DNA of 64,000 nucleotides from Pseudomonas sp. MWU16-30317 (GCF_020515695.1 NZ_JAIWJA010000008.1:62001-126000); one strand, 5' to 3'; numbered from the stretch's first letter, positions 1 through 9,013 are shown. A program made the numbers and translations. The notes: generated by a model not told the origin, from the sequence alone.

Positions 1-801
1 CAGGTGCAAGCGGCAGCGCGCGCGGGCAAGCATGTGTTGTGCGAGAAGCCCATGGCCAGTACTTCCGAGCAGGCGCGGCAGATGATCAAGGCCTGCGACG
101 CGGCCGGGGTGCGGTTGATGATCGCTTACCGTTGCCAGTACGAGGATTTCAATAGCGCCGCTGCGCAACTGGTGCAGTCGGGTGAGTTGGGGCGCGTGCG
201 GCTGATCGAGGCAACCAACGCCCAGGCCCAGGGCCCCGATGGTCAGTGGCGACTTGACGCCGCGTTGGCTGGCGGCGGCGCGCTGCCGGACATCGGCCTG
301 TATTGCCTAAACGGCGTGCGCACCATGCTCGGTGAAGAACCGATCGAGGTCTATGCACAAGTGGTCAATCCTCAAGGCGATCCGCGTTATGCCCAGGTCG
401 AGGAAACCATGAGCTTCATGCTGCGTTTTCCCTCCGGCGCCATCGCCAATTGCGCCACCAGCTACGGCGCTCACGAAACCAAGGACATGCGCCTGCGCCT
501 GGAAAAAGGCTGGATCGAAATCGAGAACGCCTTTGCCTACAAAGGCCAGCGTTTGCGGGTGGCTCGACGCAAGGACAGCCTCGAATCCGTCGAAGAGCTG
601 CGAGTAGGGGCGGGTAATCAGTTCAGCCAGGAGATCGACCACTTCGCTCAGTGCCTGCAGACCGGTGAGGCACCCCGCACCCCTGGCGAAGAGGGGTTGC
701 AGGATCACTTGCTGATGGAAGCGATTTACCAGTCGGTGCGGGAGAATCGGCCAATACTGATCGAGTGGGAAAGCAAGCATCGCACCGCAGCACGCTCTTG
801 A
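1..801 (+). CDS. Gfo/Idh/MocA family oxidoreductase, C-terminal part (5' end outside window)
   Basis: The frame is already open at base 1 and the first 50 or so residues, including the Rossmann GxGxxG loop, lie outside the window. What remains starts just before the family EKP motif (HVLCEKPMA, about codons 12-20), whose Lys contacts nicotinamide. The C-terminal alpha/beta domain follows, with the GGGALPDIGLYCLN stretch typical of the glucose-fructose oxidoreductase branch. The family oxidises or reduces sugars and inositols with NAD(P) in the cytosol; the substrate cannot be read here. The gene converges on a beta-glucosidase, which may suggest sugar metabolism. It ends at a stem-loop at 806-837. 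Confidence 0.85.
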   Translation, partial: QVQAAARAGKHVLCEKPMASTSEQARQMIKACDAAGVRLMIAYRCQYEDFNSAAAQLVQSGELGRVRLIEATNAQAQGPDGQWRLDAALAGGGALPDIGLYCLNGVRTMLGEEPIEVYAQVVNPQGDPRYAQVEETMSFMLRFPSGAIANCATSYGAHETKDMRLRLEKGWIEIENAFAYKGQRLRVARRKDSLESVEELRVGAGNQFSQEIDHFAQCLQTGEAPRTPGEEGLQDHLLMEAIYQSVRENRPILIEWESKHRTAARS

Positions 802-805
802 AGAA

Positions 806-837
806 CACAGGGGAGCAGCACTGGCCGCTCCCCTGTG
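806..837. terminator. Stem-loop between two convergent genes
   Basis: Perfect 11-bp arms CACAGGGGAGC (806-816) and GCTCCCCTGTG (827-837) enclose a 10-base loop. The hairpin sits in the 39-base gap between the convergent stops at 801 and 841. There is no U-tract on either side, so its action as a terminator is inferred from position. Confidence 0.55.
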
Positions 838-840
838 AAG

Positions 841-2961
841 TCATGGGGCATGCAGCGTCACCGTAACTCCGAGTCGTTCATCCTCTGCATCATCTGCCGC
901 CCAGACACGGTAATTGCCTGGCCCGATAACAAAGCCTCCCTCCTCGAAACGAGCAAGGATGCGTGGCTCCAGCTGGACCTCGACATCGGCTTGCTCGCCC
1001 GCTGCCAGAAAGACTTTTTCAAATCCGGCGAGGCGTTTGGCAAAGCCGTCTTCGCCCGTTTTTGCGATATAAAGCTGCAACGTCGTGGCGCCAGCGCGCG
1101 GGCCGGTATTGTTCACCCGCACTGATACCTTGCCGGGCTCGTTGACGCGCAGGTCGCTGAATTCGAATGTGCTGTAGGACAACCCGAAGCCGAACGGCAG
1201 CAGCGGCTTGAGACGCTGCCGTGCATACCAGCGATAACCGACATCCGAGCCTTCGATATCGTAGTTGATCGGGATGATCTCGCCTTTACGCGGCATACCG
1301 GGGTTGGAGGTGGTGGTGGCAGGGTCGATCTGCTCGGGGCGCGGCAGTTGCGACTCGCTGGCGGGAAAGGTGATCGGCAAGCGTCCGGACGGATTCACTC
1401 TGCCGAACAGCACGCCAGCCACCGCCGGGGCACCCCCTGAACCGGGATACCAGGCGGCCAGCACAGCGGCGACGTTATCGAGCCAAGGCAACAGCACAGG
1501 GCCGCCGGTCTGCAAGACGACGATGGTGTTGCGGTTGGCTGCGGCGACGGCCTCGATCAAGGCATCCTGATTGCCGTCGAGGCCTAGTCCCTTGGCGTCC
1601 AGCGCCTCCGAGCGCCATTCCTGAGCGAAGACGATCACCGCATCGGCGATCGCCGCCTGCGCAACGGCCAAGGTCACATCCGTGCCGTCGAGAAAATCCA
1701 CCTGCTGCGCCGCGCTTTCTTCCTTGATCGCCTGCACCAGGGAGGACGGTTGGTAAACCTTGGCGACCTGCATGCCCATCATGTCGATGCCCGGCAGCGA
1801 CAGGCTGCCGATAGGGGGCACGCAAGAGGAGCCTCCGCCACACAGCACGCCGTGATCGGCGTGGGCACCGATGACCAACAATCGTTTTGCCCGTTGTGCC
1901 AGGGGAAGCGTGCCCTGAGCATTCTTGAGCAGCACGATGCCTTCCTCGGCCTGGCGTTGGGCGATGAGCCGATGTTGGCTGTAATCGATGGGCAGCGCCG
2001 ACACCGGGTCCAGTGCCCCCACCTCGATCAGGCTGCGCAGGATGCGCGTGACCATGTCGTCGATGCGGCTCTGCGGGACTTCGCCAGCCTTGACCGCCTG
2101 GCGCAGCGCCGCGCCGAAGTGATGGGCGTCGTCCAGATTGGCGCCCGACTGTACGTCCAGCCCCGCCAGCGCGGCCTTGACGCTGGAATGCGTGGCGCCC
2201 CAGTCGGACATCACCCAGCCTGGGTACTCCCATTCCCCCTTGAGCACGGTATTCAACAGGAAGGCGTTCTCGGACGCGTAATCGCCGTTGATCAGGTTAT
2301 AGCCGGGCATCACCGCACCGGGTCGACCGATCTCTATCGCCAGCTGGAAGGCCAGCAGATCGGACTCGCGCAACGCCGCCTCGCTGAGGTTCGAGCTGAC
2401 CATCACGCGTCCGGTCTCCTGAGCATTGGCGACGAAATGCTTGACCGTCGACACCACCTTCTCGGATTGAATGCCGGCCACCGACTGGCCTGCCAATACG
2501 CCGGTCAGCAGAGGATCCTCGCTGATGTACTCGAAATTGCGACCACCGCGGGGCTCTCGGACCAGATTGGCGCCACCCGCCAATTGCACGTTGAAGCCTT
2601 TTTGCCGCGCCTCTCGACCCACCAGCGCGCCCGACTCGAAGGCGAGGCTGGGGTTGAACGTGGCGCCGAGCAGCAGCGAGCTGGGCAACGCGGTGGCATG
2701 GTCACCTGGGCGGACATTGCCGAGGTTGCCGACACCGAGGCTCGCGTCCGATTGCTGCATGGCCGGGATGCCCAGGCGTTCGATACCGGGGTAAAAAGCG
2801 GCAGACCCCAAGGCGCCCTCCGGTTTGTCTTCGCCGGCCAGTGGAATGGCCATGGGGCCGGATAGCCAGGCGAACTTCTCGTCCTCGGTCATCTGCGCCA
2901 CGAGGGTTCGTGCGCGGTCATCCGTCGAGCGGTCGACGGGTGTTGCGGGTACCTCACTCAT
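841..2961 (-). CDS. Beta-glucosidase, glycoside hydrolase family 3
   Basis: A 706-residue GH3 enzyme that would hydrolyse terminal beta-D-glucosyl bonds with retention. Visible parts are the N-terminal TIM barrel with KHFVANAQE (the family KH motif) and the nucleophile Asp near residue 253 in VMSDWGATHS. Next comes the alpha/beta sandwich (IVLLKNAQGTLPL, VIVFAQEWRSE), then a fibronectin-III-like C-terminal domain (SVRVNNTGPRAGATT). No signal peptide is seen, so it is probably cytoplasmic, unlike periplasmic BglX. ATG at 2961 is preferred to the GTG one codon upstream. It is monocistronic and convergent with the preceding oxidoreductase. Confidence 0.9.
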   Translation of the reverse strand: MSEVPATPVDRSTDDRARTLVAQMTEDEKFAWLSGPMAIPLAGEDKPEGALGSAAFYPGIERLGIPAMQQSDASLGVGNLGNVRPGDHATALPSSLLLGATFNPSLAFESGALVGREARQKGFNVQLAGGANLVREPRGGRNFEYISEDPLLTGVLAGQSVAGIQSEKVVSTVKHFVANAQETGRVMVSSNLSEAALRESDLLAFQLAIEIGRPGAVMPGYNLINGDYASENAFLLNTVLKGEWEYPGWVMSDWGATHSSVKAALAGLDVQSGANLDDAHHFGAALRQAVKAGEVPQSRIDDMVTRILRSLIEVGALDPVSALPIDYSQHRLIAQRQAEEGIVLLKNAQGTLPLAQRAKRLLVIGAHADHGVLCGGGSSCVPPIGSLSLPGIDMMGMQVAKVYQPSSLVQAIKEESAAQQVDFLDGTDVTLAVAQAAIADAVIVFAQEWRSEALDAKGLGLDGNQDALIEAVAAANRNTIVVLQTGGPVLLPWLDNVAAVLAAWYPGSGGAPAVAGVLFGRVNPSGRLPITFPASESQLPRPEQIDPATTTSNPGMPRKGEIIPINYDIEGSDVGYRWYARQRLKPLLPFGFGLSYSTFEFSDLRVNEPGKVSVRVNNTGPRAGATTLQLYIAKTGEDGFAKRLAGFEKVFLAAGEQADVEVQLEPRILARFEEGGFVIGPGNYRVWAADDAEDERLGVTVTLHAP

Positions 2962-3044
2962 CACGATCGTCCAATCAAGTGTGTAAGGTTCTGAGTGGTG
3001 TCTGGCTCGCGGGTTCCCGGCCGATCAGGGTTTCATGAGAGGCT

Positions 3045-3740
3045 TCATCCGGCGGCGCTGACGGTGTTCACTGCGGTGATTCGCCCATTCCAGATCATCT
3101 CGTAGTGGGCGCTCTGTACGATGGACGTTACCGGGCGTGGCGTCATCAGTGCCCAGCAGGTATTGCCCGGCAGACGCACCGAACGGTAACGCAGCCCGGG
3201 GCTGCCCGCGTTCTTGATGGCTCTGCCCAGTTGCCGGGACTGACTGTAGTCGTCCGGCGCATGGATCGGGTGAGTGATCGGCAGCACCAGGGCATCGAAC
3301 ATGTCCTTGTCGGTGAACACGCAGGTCAGCCCGCGAAACACGAAGCGCTCGTAGTTCAAGCCTTGAACCTTCGCCCAGTAACTGTCCTGGTGATGGCGCA
3401 CCTCGGCCAGCGCGGTTTCCATGGTGTCCGCCAGGTACAGGGCGCCGAAGCTGCCATCGCTGAATCGCGAGCCGGCCGGATTGACATGGGTAAAGGGCGC
3501 CGTCGCATAGGCGCAGCCGGGGATGCCAAATGGGATTTGCGCGCGAGGGATCAGTTCCAGCCGCCCGATTTCATTCTGCAGGCGCGGATTGGTCAGCGCC
3601 TGCAACTGGTACAGCACCTCGAACTCGTCGGCACTGGCCACGTCGTCGAACAGTGCGATGGGAGGGAATCTGGAATTGACCAAGCGGCAGGCGTGCACCT
3701 GTTCGCCCGGCATCCGTGCCAGTTGATCGAGCATTACCAT
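3045..3740 (-). CDS. RES domain toxin (NAD+-degrading family)
   Basis: A 231-residue RES-family protein. The family name residues are seen as Arg in the N-terminal CRLVNSRFPP, Glu in METALAEVRHH near the middle, and a later Ser in the C-terminal third. Characterised relatives degrade NAD+ and arrest growth when not bound by their Xre/MbcA-type antitoxin. The start overlaps the antitoxin stop: ATG at 3740 or 3734, in the string ATGGTAATG. This implies translational coupling within one operon, antitoxin first. I infer the toxin role from family and context, since no activity can be read from sequence. Confidence 0.88.
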   Translation of the reverse strand: MVMLDQLARMPGEQVHACRLVNSRFPPIALFDDVASADEFEVLYQLQALTNPRLQNEIGRLELIPRAQIPFGIPGCAYATAPFTHVNPAGSRFSDGSFGALYLADTMETALAEVRHHQDSYWAKVQGLNYERFVFRGLTCVFTDKDMFDALVLPITHPIHAPDDYSQSRQLGRAIKNAGSPGLRYRSVRLPGNTCWALMTPRPVTSIVQSAHYEMIWNGRITAVNTVSAAG

Positions 3741-4138
3741 TGTGCTCCGCGCAAGGCATCGATGCGCCTGAAGGTTTCATACAACGAGATCATGTCGCCC
3801 TGCGCCATGACGTCGAGCGGCGCGCGTCCGCTGAAGAATTCATTGTGGTTGGCCATTTGCGCAAAGCCGTAGACGTTTTCAGGGTTGTCGAACACCAGGC
3901 GCAGCGCCGCGTGGATGTTGAGCACCAAGCTGACGCGCTGTATCTGGTCTGTGTCCAGGTTCAAGGACCAGCTCGAATCGCTCTGTTTGGCGCGGGCCAG
4001 GGTGCTTCGCGAGATGCGCAACACGTTGCAGGACTGTTCGCCGCTGGCCCGCCATTTTTCCAGGATGCCCACGGCGACACGCAGGCCTGCGGCGCATTGC
4101 TCTTTGCTGAATGTTGGTGTTTGCAGTGCGGCGACCAT
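3734..4138 (-). CDS. Xre/MbcA/ParS-type antitoxin (DUF2384) of the RES pair
   Basis: A 134-residue antitoxin. The N-terminal half is a Xre-like helical DNA-binding region (LRISRSTLARAKQS). The C-terminal half is the DUF2384 toxin-binding domain (LNIHAALRLVFDNPENVYGF ... MISLYETFRRIDALRG), which would wrap the RES active site. The open frame runs upstream to 4252, but ATG at 4138 is chosen. It has GAGG about 8 bases before it, and the longer reading would translate straight through a 15-bp inverted repeat at 4154-4204 that looks like the operator. The gene overlaps the toxin by a few bases. Confidence 0.85.
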   Translation of the reverse strand: MVAALQTPTFSKEQCAAGLRVAVGILEKWRASGEQSCNVLRISRSTLARAKQSDSSWSLNLDTDQIQRVSLVLNIHAALRLVFDNPENVYGFAQMANHNEFFSGRAPLDVMAQGDMISLYETFRRIDALRGAQW

Positions 4139-4153
4139 GCCCGTGACCTCATG

Positions 4154-4204
4154 CCTTGTGTCTGTAGATGCAAATATAATCTTTGTTTCTCTACAGACGC
4201 AAGG
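4154..4204. promoter_or_regulatory. Palindromic operator/promoter of the RES-Xre module
   Basis: Arms CCTTGTGTCTGTAGA (4154-4168) and TCTACAGACGCAAGG (4190-4204) pair at 14 of 15 positions around an AT-rich spacer. That spacer holds a -10-like TATATT on the minus strand. The site lies 16 bases upstream of the antitoxin ATG at 4138, where autorepression by the antitoxin-toxin complex would act. Binding is inferred. Confidence 0.65.
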
Positions 4205-4375
4205 ATGCATTGGAGGCTGATGGCGGTACGCGAGGGGAGGTTTAGTGATCATTCGCCGATTGTGGAGGGGAAACTCTTCACTGATCAGAGGGAAATCATT
4301 CCCCCCAATCAGTCGTTGTCGAGCGAATTCGAGGAAAAAAGCGCCGACTCTCCCGACGCCTTCTTCAACCCGCCG

Positions 4376-5629
4376 TCACACCAGCAGGTTTTTTTTGATG
4401 CTGCCGCCCTGCACGATCATGGCCAGGTGCTCGCCCTGGCCTACCAGGCAGCTGATATCGGTCAGCGGATCGCCATCTACCACCAGCAGATCGGCCAAGG
4501 CACCCGGGGCGATGCAACCCAGCTCGCCTTCGCGTTGGAGGATCTGCGCGGCGACGCTGGTGGCACTGCGGATGGCCGCCAGATTGCCCAGCACCTCGGC
4601 GCGGATCTTCAGTTCGTAGCTCTGGTATTCGTGCATCTCGCCCAGCAGATCGGAGCCGTAGCCCATGGGCACGCCGGCTTCGGCAAACAGTTTCAAGGCA
4701 TTGCGCCCGGCCTGGCGCACGTCTTCGATCTTGGCCACCGACTCGGGCGGCAGGCCGGCGCGGGCGCCATGTTCGGCGAGCATTTCGTAGGTCACCTGGG
4801 TGGGGACTGCAAAGGCGCCTTTCTCAGCCATCAACCGCGCGGTATCGGCATCCACCAGGTTGCCGTGCTCGATGGTGCGTACGCCGCATTCGATGGCGCG
4901 GCGGATGGCGCGAGCGGTGTAAGCGTGGGCCATGACGTAGGTGTTGGCGGCCTCGGCTTCGTCGACGATGGCGCGGATTTCGGCCTCGCTGTATTGAGTG
5001 TTGGCGATCGGATCGGTGGGCGAGGAGACGCCGCCCGAAGCCATGATCTTGATCTGGCTGGCGCCCTGTTGCAGCTCTTCACGCACGGCCAGGCGCACGT
5101 TGTCGACGCCATCGACCACTCGCGCGATGGCACCCGCGCGAAAGCAGCACGAGCACGGTTCGCTGAGCAGCAATTCGCCACGGGCGCGCATGTCGCCATG
5201 GCCCCCGGTCTGCGACAGTGCCTTGCCTGACGCGAAAATACGCGGGCCGGGGATCAGCCCGATCGCAATCGAACGGGCCAGCGCCCAGTCGGCACCACCA
5301 GCGTCGCGTACCGTGGTGAAGCCGCGCTTGAGCATGGCGTCGAGGATCGGCAGGGCGCGATACATGGTGATCGCGTTGGGTTGCAAGGCGTTGAGGCCGA
5401 GGTTGGCATTGGAGGCCAGTACGTGCACGTGGCAGTCGATCAGACCGGGCATCAGCGTGCGCCCGCCGAGGTCGATCACCTCGGCGCCCGCTTCGGCCGA
5501 TTCGCCCTGGGCGCGCACGGCGACGATGCGTTCACCCTCGATCAGTACTTCCTGGCCCGTCAGCAACTGGCCGGCGACGGGGTCCAGCAGGCGGCCGTTG
5601 CGCAGGATCAGGCGAGTAGGGGTGGTCAT
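4376..5629 (-). CDS. Metal-dependent amidohydrolase (prolidase/imidazolonepropionase-like)
   Basis: A 417-residue amidohydrolase-superfamily enzyme. The barrel carries the metal ligands HxH at residues 67-69 (LIDCHVHV), a Lys in QIKIMASGG (likely the carboxylated bridging Lys), His in VMAHAYTAR and in RTIEHGN, and the final Asp in MGYGSDLLG. This set matches the Xaa-Pro dipeptidase/carboxypeptidase-like group, which cleaves N-acyl or prolyl peptides. The exact substrate is not readable. It overlaps the upstream MFS gene by 4 bases (ATGA), so importer and hydrolase are translated together. This suggests the carrier brings in the compound that the enzyme splits. Confidence 0.85.
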   Translation of the reverse strand: MTTPTRLILRNGRLLDPVAGQLLTGQEVLIEGERIVAVRAQGESAEAGAEVIDLGGRTLMPGLIDCHVHVLASNANLGLNALQPNAITMYRALPILDAMLKRGFTTVRDAGGADWALARSIAIGLIPGPRIFASGKALSQTGGHGDMRARGELLLSEPCSCCFRAGAIARVVDGVDNVRLAVREELQQGASQIKIMASGGVSSPTDPIANTQYSEAEIRAIVDEAEAANTYVMAHAYTARAIRRAIECGVRTIEHGNLVDADTARLMAEKGAFAVPTQVTYEMLAEHGARAGLPPESVAKIEDVRQAGRNALKLFAEAGVPMGYGSDLLGEMHEYQSYELKIRAEVLGNLAAIRSATSVAAQILQREGELGCIAPGALADLLVVDGDPLTDISCLVGQGEHLAMIVQGGSIKKNLLV

Positions 5630-6960
5630 TGGACAGCTCCTGTCAAAGTGATGTGTGCCTTGGGCTTGTCGCGTGGCTGATCGCGGAAGAGCAGGGCGCC
5701 GATGCCGCTCACGGCTGCCGCGAACATGATGTAGAAGGCCGGGGCGAGATTGCTGCCGGTCTGGGCGATCAAGGCAGTGATGGTAAAGGTGGCGAAACCA
5801 CCGAAGATGGTTACCGCGAAGTTGTAGGCCACCGACAGCCCGGTGGACAGCACGTGGGTCGGCAGCAGTTCACCGAAAGCGGCGAGGATCGAGCCGATAT
5901 AGCCGGCGATCATCAAGCCCAGTACCAACTCGAACACCAGCAGCGAGGCCAGCCCGGGCGCGTGGTTGATGTAGTAGAACATCGGGTAGGCGGCGATGAA
6001 GATGGCTGCAGCCGAGCACAGCAGCCATGGGCGACGGCCCTGCCTGTCGGCCAGGGCGCCGACGATGGGCGTGGCGACGATCAACACACCGCCACCCACC
6101 ATGCTGGCGCAGAAGCCCATCCACGACGGCAGGCTCAGAACACGGGTCGCGTAGGAGGGGATGTAGAACAGAATGGCGTAGGTGCACACGGTCCAGAGCA
6201 CCACCAGCGAGAAGCTGATCAGGGTCTGGCGCGGATAGCTGCGCAGCACTTCGCGCAACGGCGATTCACTGGTTTGCGCTTCACTGTAGGCCGGGGTTTC
6301 GTCGATGCGGCTGCGGATATAGAAGCCGATCGGGCCGATCAGCGTGCCGATCAGAAAGGGCACGCGCCAGCCCCAGCTTTCCAGTTGTGCCTGAGTCAGG
6401 TAGGTCGACAGCAGCGCGCCCAATCCAGAGCCGAGCAGCACCGCGACGCCGATACTGGCCTGGATCCAGCTGGAGTAGAACGCCTTGCGCCCAGCCGGTG
6501 CATGCTCGGTGAGGAACGCCGTGGCGCTGCCCATTTCACCCCCGGCGGAGAAGCCCTGCAGCAGCCGCGCGAGCACGATAAGCACCGGCGCGATAAAGCC
6601 GATCTGGGCAAAACTGGGCGTCACCGCGATGATGAAGGTGCCCAGCGCCATCAACAGAATGGTCAATGACAGCGCCGCTTTGCGACCGTGCTTGTCGCTA
6701 TAGATACCCAGTACGATGCCGCCCACCGGGCGCATGAAAAACCCGACCCCGAAAGTGGCCAACGCCAGGAGGTACGAACTCAGTTCGCTGCCGGTGGGGA
6801 AGAACACCTTGGCGATGATCACCGAAAAGAAGCTGTAGACCGTGAAGTCGAACCATTCCAGGCCGTTACCGATCACGGTGGCGACGACGGCGCGGCGCGC
6901 CTGCTTCGAATGGATCTGAGAGGGGGTATGGGCGCTCGCGTTCACATGAAGCTCCTGCAT
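5626..6960 (-). CDS. MFS transporter, metabolite:H+ symporter (proline/betaine) type
   Basis: A 444-residue, 12-TM carrier of the MHS subfamily. TM1 carries the signature GNGLEWFDFTVYSFF near residues 30-45, and the 2-3 loop has the GxxxDKxGRK type motif (GIYSDKHGRKAAL). It also has a GEMGSATAFLTEHAP segment typical of ShiA/ProP-like carriers. ATG at 6960 is selected because the 22 residues upstream of it are not MHS-like. An AGGAGG lies 14 bases upstream, somewhat far. It is the first gene of a two-gene operon with the amidohydrolase. A 23-bp dyad at 7113-7135 lies upstream and may be the operator. Confidence 0.87.
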   Translation of the reverse strand: MQELHVNASAHTPSQIHSKQARRAVVATVIGNGLEWFDFTVYSFFSVIIAKVFFPTGSELSSYLLALATFGVGFFMRPVGGIVLGIYSDKHGRKAALSLTILLMALGTFIIAVTPSFAQIGFIAPVLIVLARLLQGFSAGGEMGSATAFLTEHAPAGRKAFYSSWIQASIGVAVLLGSGLGALLSTYLTQAQLESWGWRVPFLIGTLIGPIGFYIRSRIDETPAYSEAQTSESPLREVLRSYPRQTLISFSLVVLWTVCTYAILFYIPSYATRVLSLPSWMGFCASMVGGGVLIVATPIVGALADRQGRRPWLLCSAAAIFIAAYPMFYYINHAPGLASLLVFELVLGLMIAGYIGSILAAFGELLPTHVLSTGLSVAYNFAVTIFGGFATFTITALIAQTGSNLAPAFYIMFAAAVSGIGALLFRDQPRDKPKAHITLTGAVQ

Positions 6961-7112
6961 GCTGCATTCGCAGGCCTCCTGTGGTTCAGGAAAGATCCCG
7001 CGAAGAATGAGGGCAGAACCGGGCAAGTTGACGCTGTGTCAGGGTCTGATGCCCTTGTGTGACCCGAGAATACGGGCGGTGCGAGGAAGGCGAAAACGCT
7101 TATTGCGCAGAT

Positions 7113-7135
7113 TTGCATGCGTGCAGCGCATGCAA
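7113..7135. promoter_or_regulatory. 23-bp dyad upstream of the MFS/amidohydrolase operon
   Basis: TTGCATGCG (7113-7121) and CGCATGCAA (7127-7135) form a perfect 9-bp inverted repeat with a 5-base centre. It lies between the LysR stop (7139) and the MFS gene start (6960), with no U-tract on either side, so it looks more like an operator than a terminator. The LysR protein just upstream is the obvious candidate ligand. Confidence 0.45.
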
Positions 7136-7138
7136 GGC

Positions 7139-8035
7139 CTACGCGGGAATTTGCCCCGTCAGCCACTTCTCGAACGCCCGGGCGGCGCGACTCGGCAGCG
7201 ATGCAGTCGGCGTCAACAGGTAATAACCGCCTACGGCGCCGACCCTCTCGACGCAGGCGGGGACCAAGGCGCCACTGCGCAGGTGCGCGTCGATCATTGG
7301 TCGCCAGCCCAATACGATGCCGTGGCCGGCGATCGCCATGTCCACCAGCACTGGGTAATGGTTGACCGTCAGCCGCTTGCGGATGATCGAGGCGTCGACG
7401 TCCTGGCGCGCGAACCAGTTGCCCCAGGACAGCCACTGGCGTTGACCGTCTTCGAGCATCAACAGCCGATGATCAAGCAACTCGGCGGCCGTCAGAGTGC
7501 GTCCTTGCAGATAGTCGGGCGAACAATAGGCACCCACTGACTCGGGAAACAGCAACTGACTGTCCAGCCCCGACGGCGAGGTGGCGCCCAGAAAGTACAC
7601 CGCCAGGTCGAATTCGGCGCGCACCAGCGAATCAAGGCCGTCGACCACCCGTAAACGCGCGTCCACCGCCGGAAACTCATCCACGTAGCGGCCCAGTAGC
7701 GGCCCCAGCCACAGCGCTGCGACGCCACTGGAGCACGCCAGGGTCAACTGCTGCTCGCCGTTGTGGGTGATGACCTTGGCCGTGGCTTCGGCGCATTGGG
7801 TCAGCAACCGATGCACCTCCTCGGCATACAACTGGCCGGCGACGGTCAGGTGAATGCGCTTGTGCTCACGGCGAAACAATGCCCGCCCGAGGAACTCCTC
7901 CAGCTGTGCGACCTGGCGGCTGATGGCGCTTTGCGTCAAGTGCAACTCGGCCGCCGCACGGGTGAAGCTGCCATGACGCACAGCGGCCTCGAAGGCGATA
8001 AGGTTTTGCAGCGGGGGAAGGGGATCGATGCGCAT
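7139..8035 (-). CDS. LysR family transcriptional regulator (GcvA-like)
   Basis: A 298-residue LysR regulator. The N-terminal winged HTH (SFTRAAAELHLTQSAISRQ, residues about 23-42, then LEEFLGRALFRRE) has the AAELHLTQSAIS pattern of the GcvA branch. The remaining 200 residues are the periplasmic-binding-protein-like effector domain. ATG at 8035 is chosen over the TTG at 8047; neither has a strong Shine-Dalgarno. It is read in the same direction as the MFS/amidohydrolase operon and directly upstream of it, so it probably controls that operon. Confidence 0.88.
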   Translation of the reverse strand: MRIDPLPPLQNLIAFEAAVRHGSFTRAAAELHLTQSAISRQVAQLEEFLGRALFRREHKRIHLTVAGQLYAEEVHRLLTQCAEATAKVITHNGEQQLTLACSSGVAALWLGPLLGRYVDEFPAVDARLRVVDGLDSLVRAEFDLAVYFLGATSPSGLDSQLLFPESVGAYCSPDYLQGRTLTAAELLDHRLLMLEDGQRQWLSWGNWFARQDVDASIIRKRLTVNHYPVLVDMAIAGHGIVLGWRPMIDAHLRSGALVPACVERVGAVGGYYLLTPTASLPSRAARAFEKWLTGQIPA

Positions 8036-8067
8036 GGTGAGGAGCAAACCTGTCAGGGAAAGGAAAG

Positions 8068-8985
8068 TCAGCCGCGGCTGTTGGATTTGAACGCCGGCAA
8101 CTCCTGCAACAGCATCTGCAACATCCGGCTCGACGCCACGCTCAACTGGCGCCCCAAGCGGCTCACCAGGTGCGTCTGGGGGCTACTGAATACCGGGTTT
8201 TGCAGGGGCAGGGCGACCAACGCCCCGGCCCTGATTTCCTCTTCCACCACAAAAGTCGGCAACAGCGTCACCCCACCCTGCATGGCGAAGCGCTTGAGCA
8301 GGGCGAAGGTGCTGCACGTCAGGGTCGGCAGCAGGCTGACACCCTCCTGGTGTTCCGCCGCCAGCAGGATCTGCCGGATACCGTAGGCCACACCGGGTAG
8401 CGCCAGGCGATAGTGGTCCAGCCCCAGCAGAGCGATCGGCTCCTTGCTGTGTACCAGTACATGCTCGGGGTTGACCACCGCGCACACAGGATGGCTGTGC
8501 TGTGCGTGGGAGCGCAGCTTGTTGTCTGCCGCCGGATTGAACACCAGGCCGATATGCGCTTCGTCCTCAACCACCTGGCGGATCAGCTCGTTGCTGCCGC
8601 AGACATTCACGATCAGCTCGACCTTGGGGTACAGCGTCGAGAAATGCGTCAGCGGTTGCGACAGACTGTCGAGGAAGCCCTCGCCCACCGCCAGCGTCAC
8701 CGAACCACTCTGCAGACCGCGCAACGCCTGGATCGAGTCCAGCAGTACTTCTTGCTGCGTCAGCCGTTGACGATAGTAGGTCAGCACCTTGTCACCGGCT
8801 TCGGTCGGCTTCACGCCACGACGGTGGCGCTCCAGCAGCGGTGCTCCGAGCTCCTGCTCCAACTGAGCGATCTGCCGACTGACCGCCGAGGGCGCGACGT
8901 TGAGGATGTCGGCGGCGGCCCTCACGCTGCCTGCGCGCACGGCCTCGAAGAAATACAGGATGCGACGATCTTGGACGATGCTCAT
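8068..8985 (-). CDS. LysR family transcriptional regulator
   Basis: A 305-residue LysR protein with its HTH near residues 14-40 (SVRAAADILNVAPSAVSRQ, LEQELGAPLLERHRRG). The effector-binding domain follows. ATG at 8985 is preceded by AGGA at about -9 and places the HTH at the usual distance, so the upstream extension to 9015 is rejected. It is divergent from the dehydrogenase operon starting at 9114. A T-N11-A LysR-box candidate lies between them at 8997-9013, so this protein most likely regulates that operon and itself. Confidence 0.88.
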   Translation of the reverse strand: MSIVQDRRILYFFEAVRAGSVRAAADILNVAPSAVSRQIAQLEQELGAPLLERHRRGVKPTEAGDKVLTYYRQRLTQQEVLLDSIQALRGLQSGSVTLAVGEGFLDSLSQPLTHFSTLYPKVELIVNVCGSNELIRQVVEDEAHIGLVFNPAADNKLRSHAQHSHPVCAVVNPEHVLVHSKEPIALLGLDHYRLALPGVAYGIRQILLAAEHQEGVSLLPTLTCSTFALLKRFAMQGGVTLLPTFVVEEEIRAGALVALPLQNPVFSSPQTHLVSRLGRQLSVASSRMLQMLLQELPAFKSNSRG

Positions 8986-8996
8986 AAAAATCCTGT

Positions 8997-9013
8997 GTTG
9001 CCTTAAACGCAAC
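8997..9013. promoter_or_regulatory. LysR-box-like dyad between divergent genes
   Basis: GTTGC (8997-9001) and GCAAC (9009-9013) flank an AT-rich centre. The inner T (8999) and A (9011) give the T-N11-A spacing of LysR sites. The site lies 12 bases from the LysR ATG and about 100 bases from the 9114 ATG. Confidence 0.5.

Noticed and set aside
3734..4252. 172-residue version of the RES antitoxin
   Set aside because: The first 38 codons run through the operator palindrome and lack family character. ATG at 4138 has a proper ribosome site.
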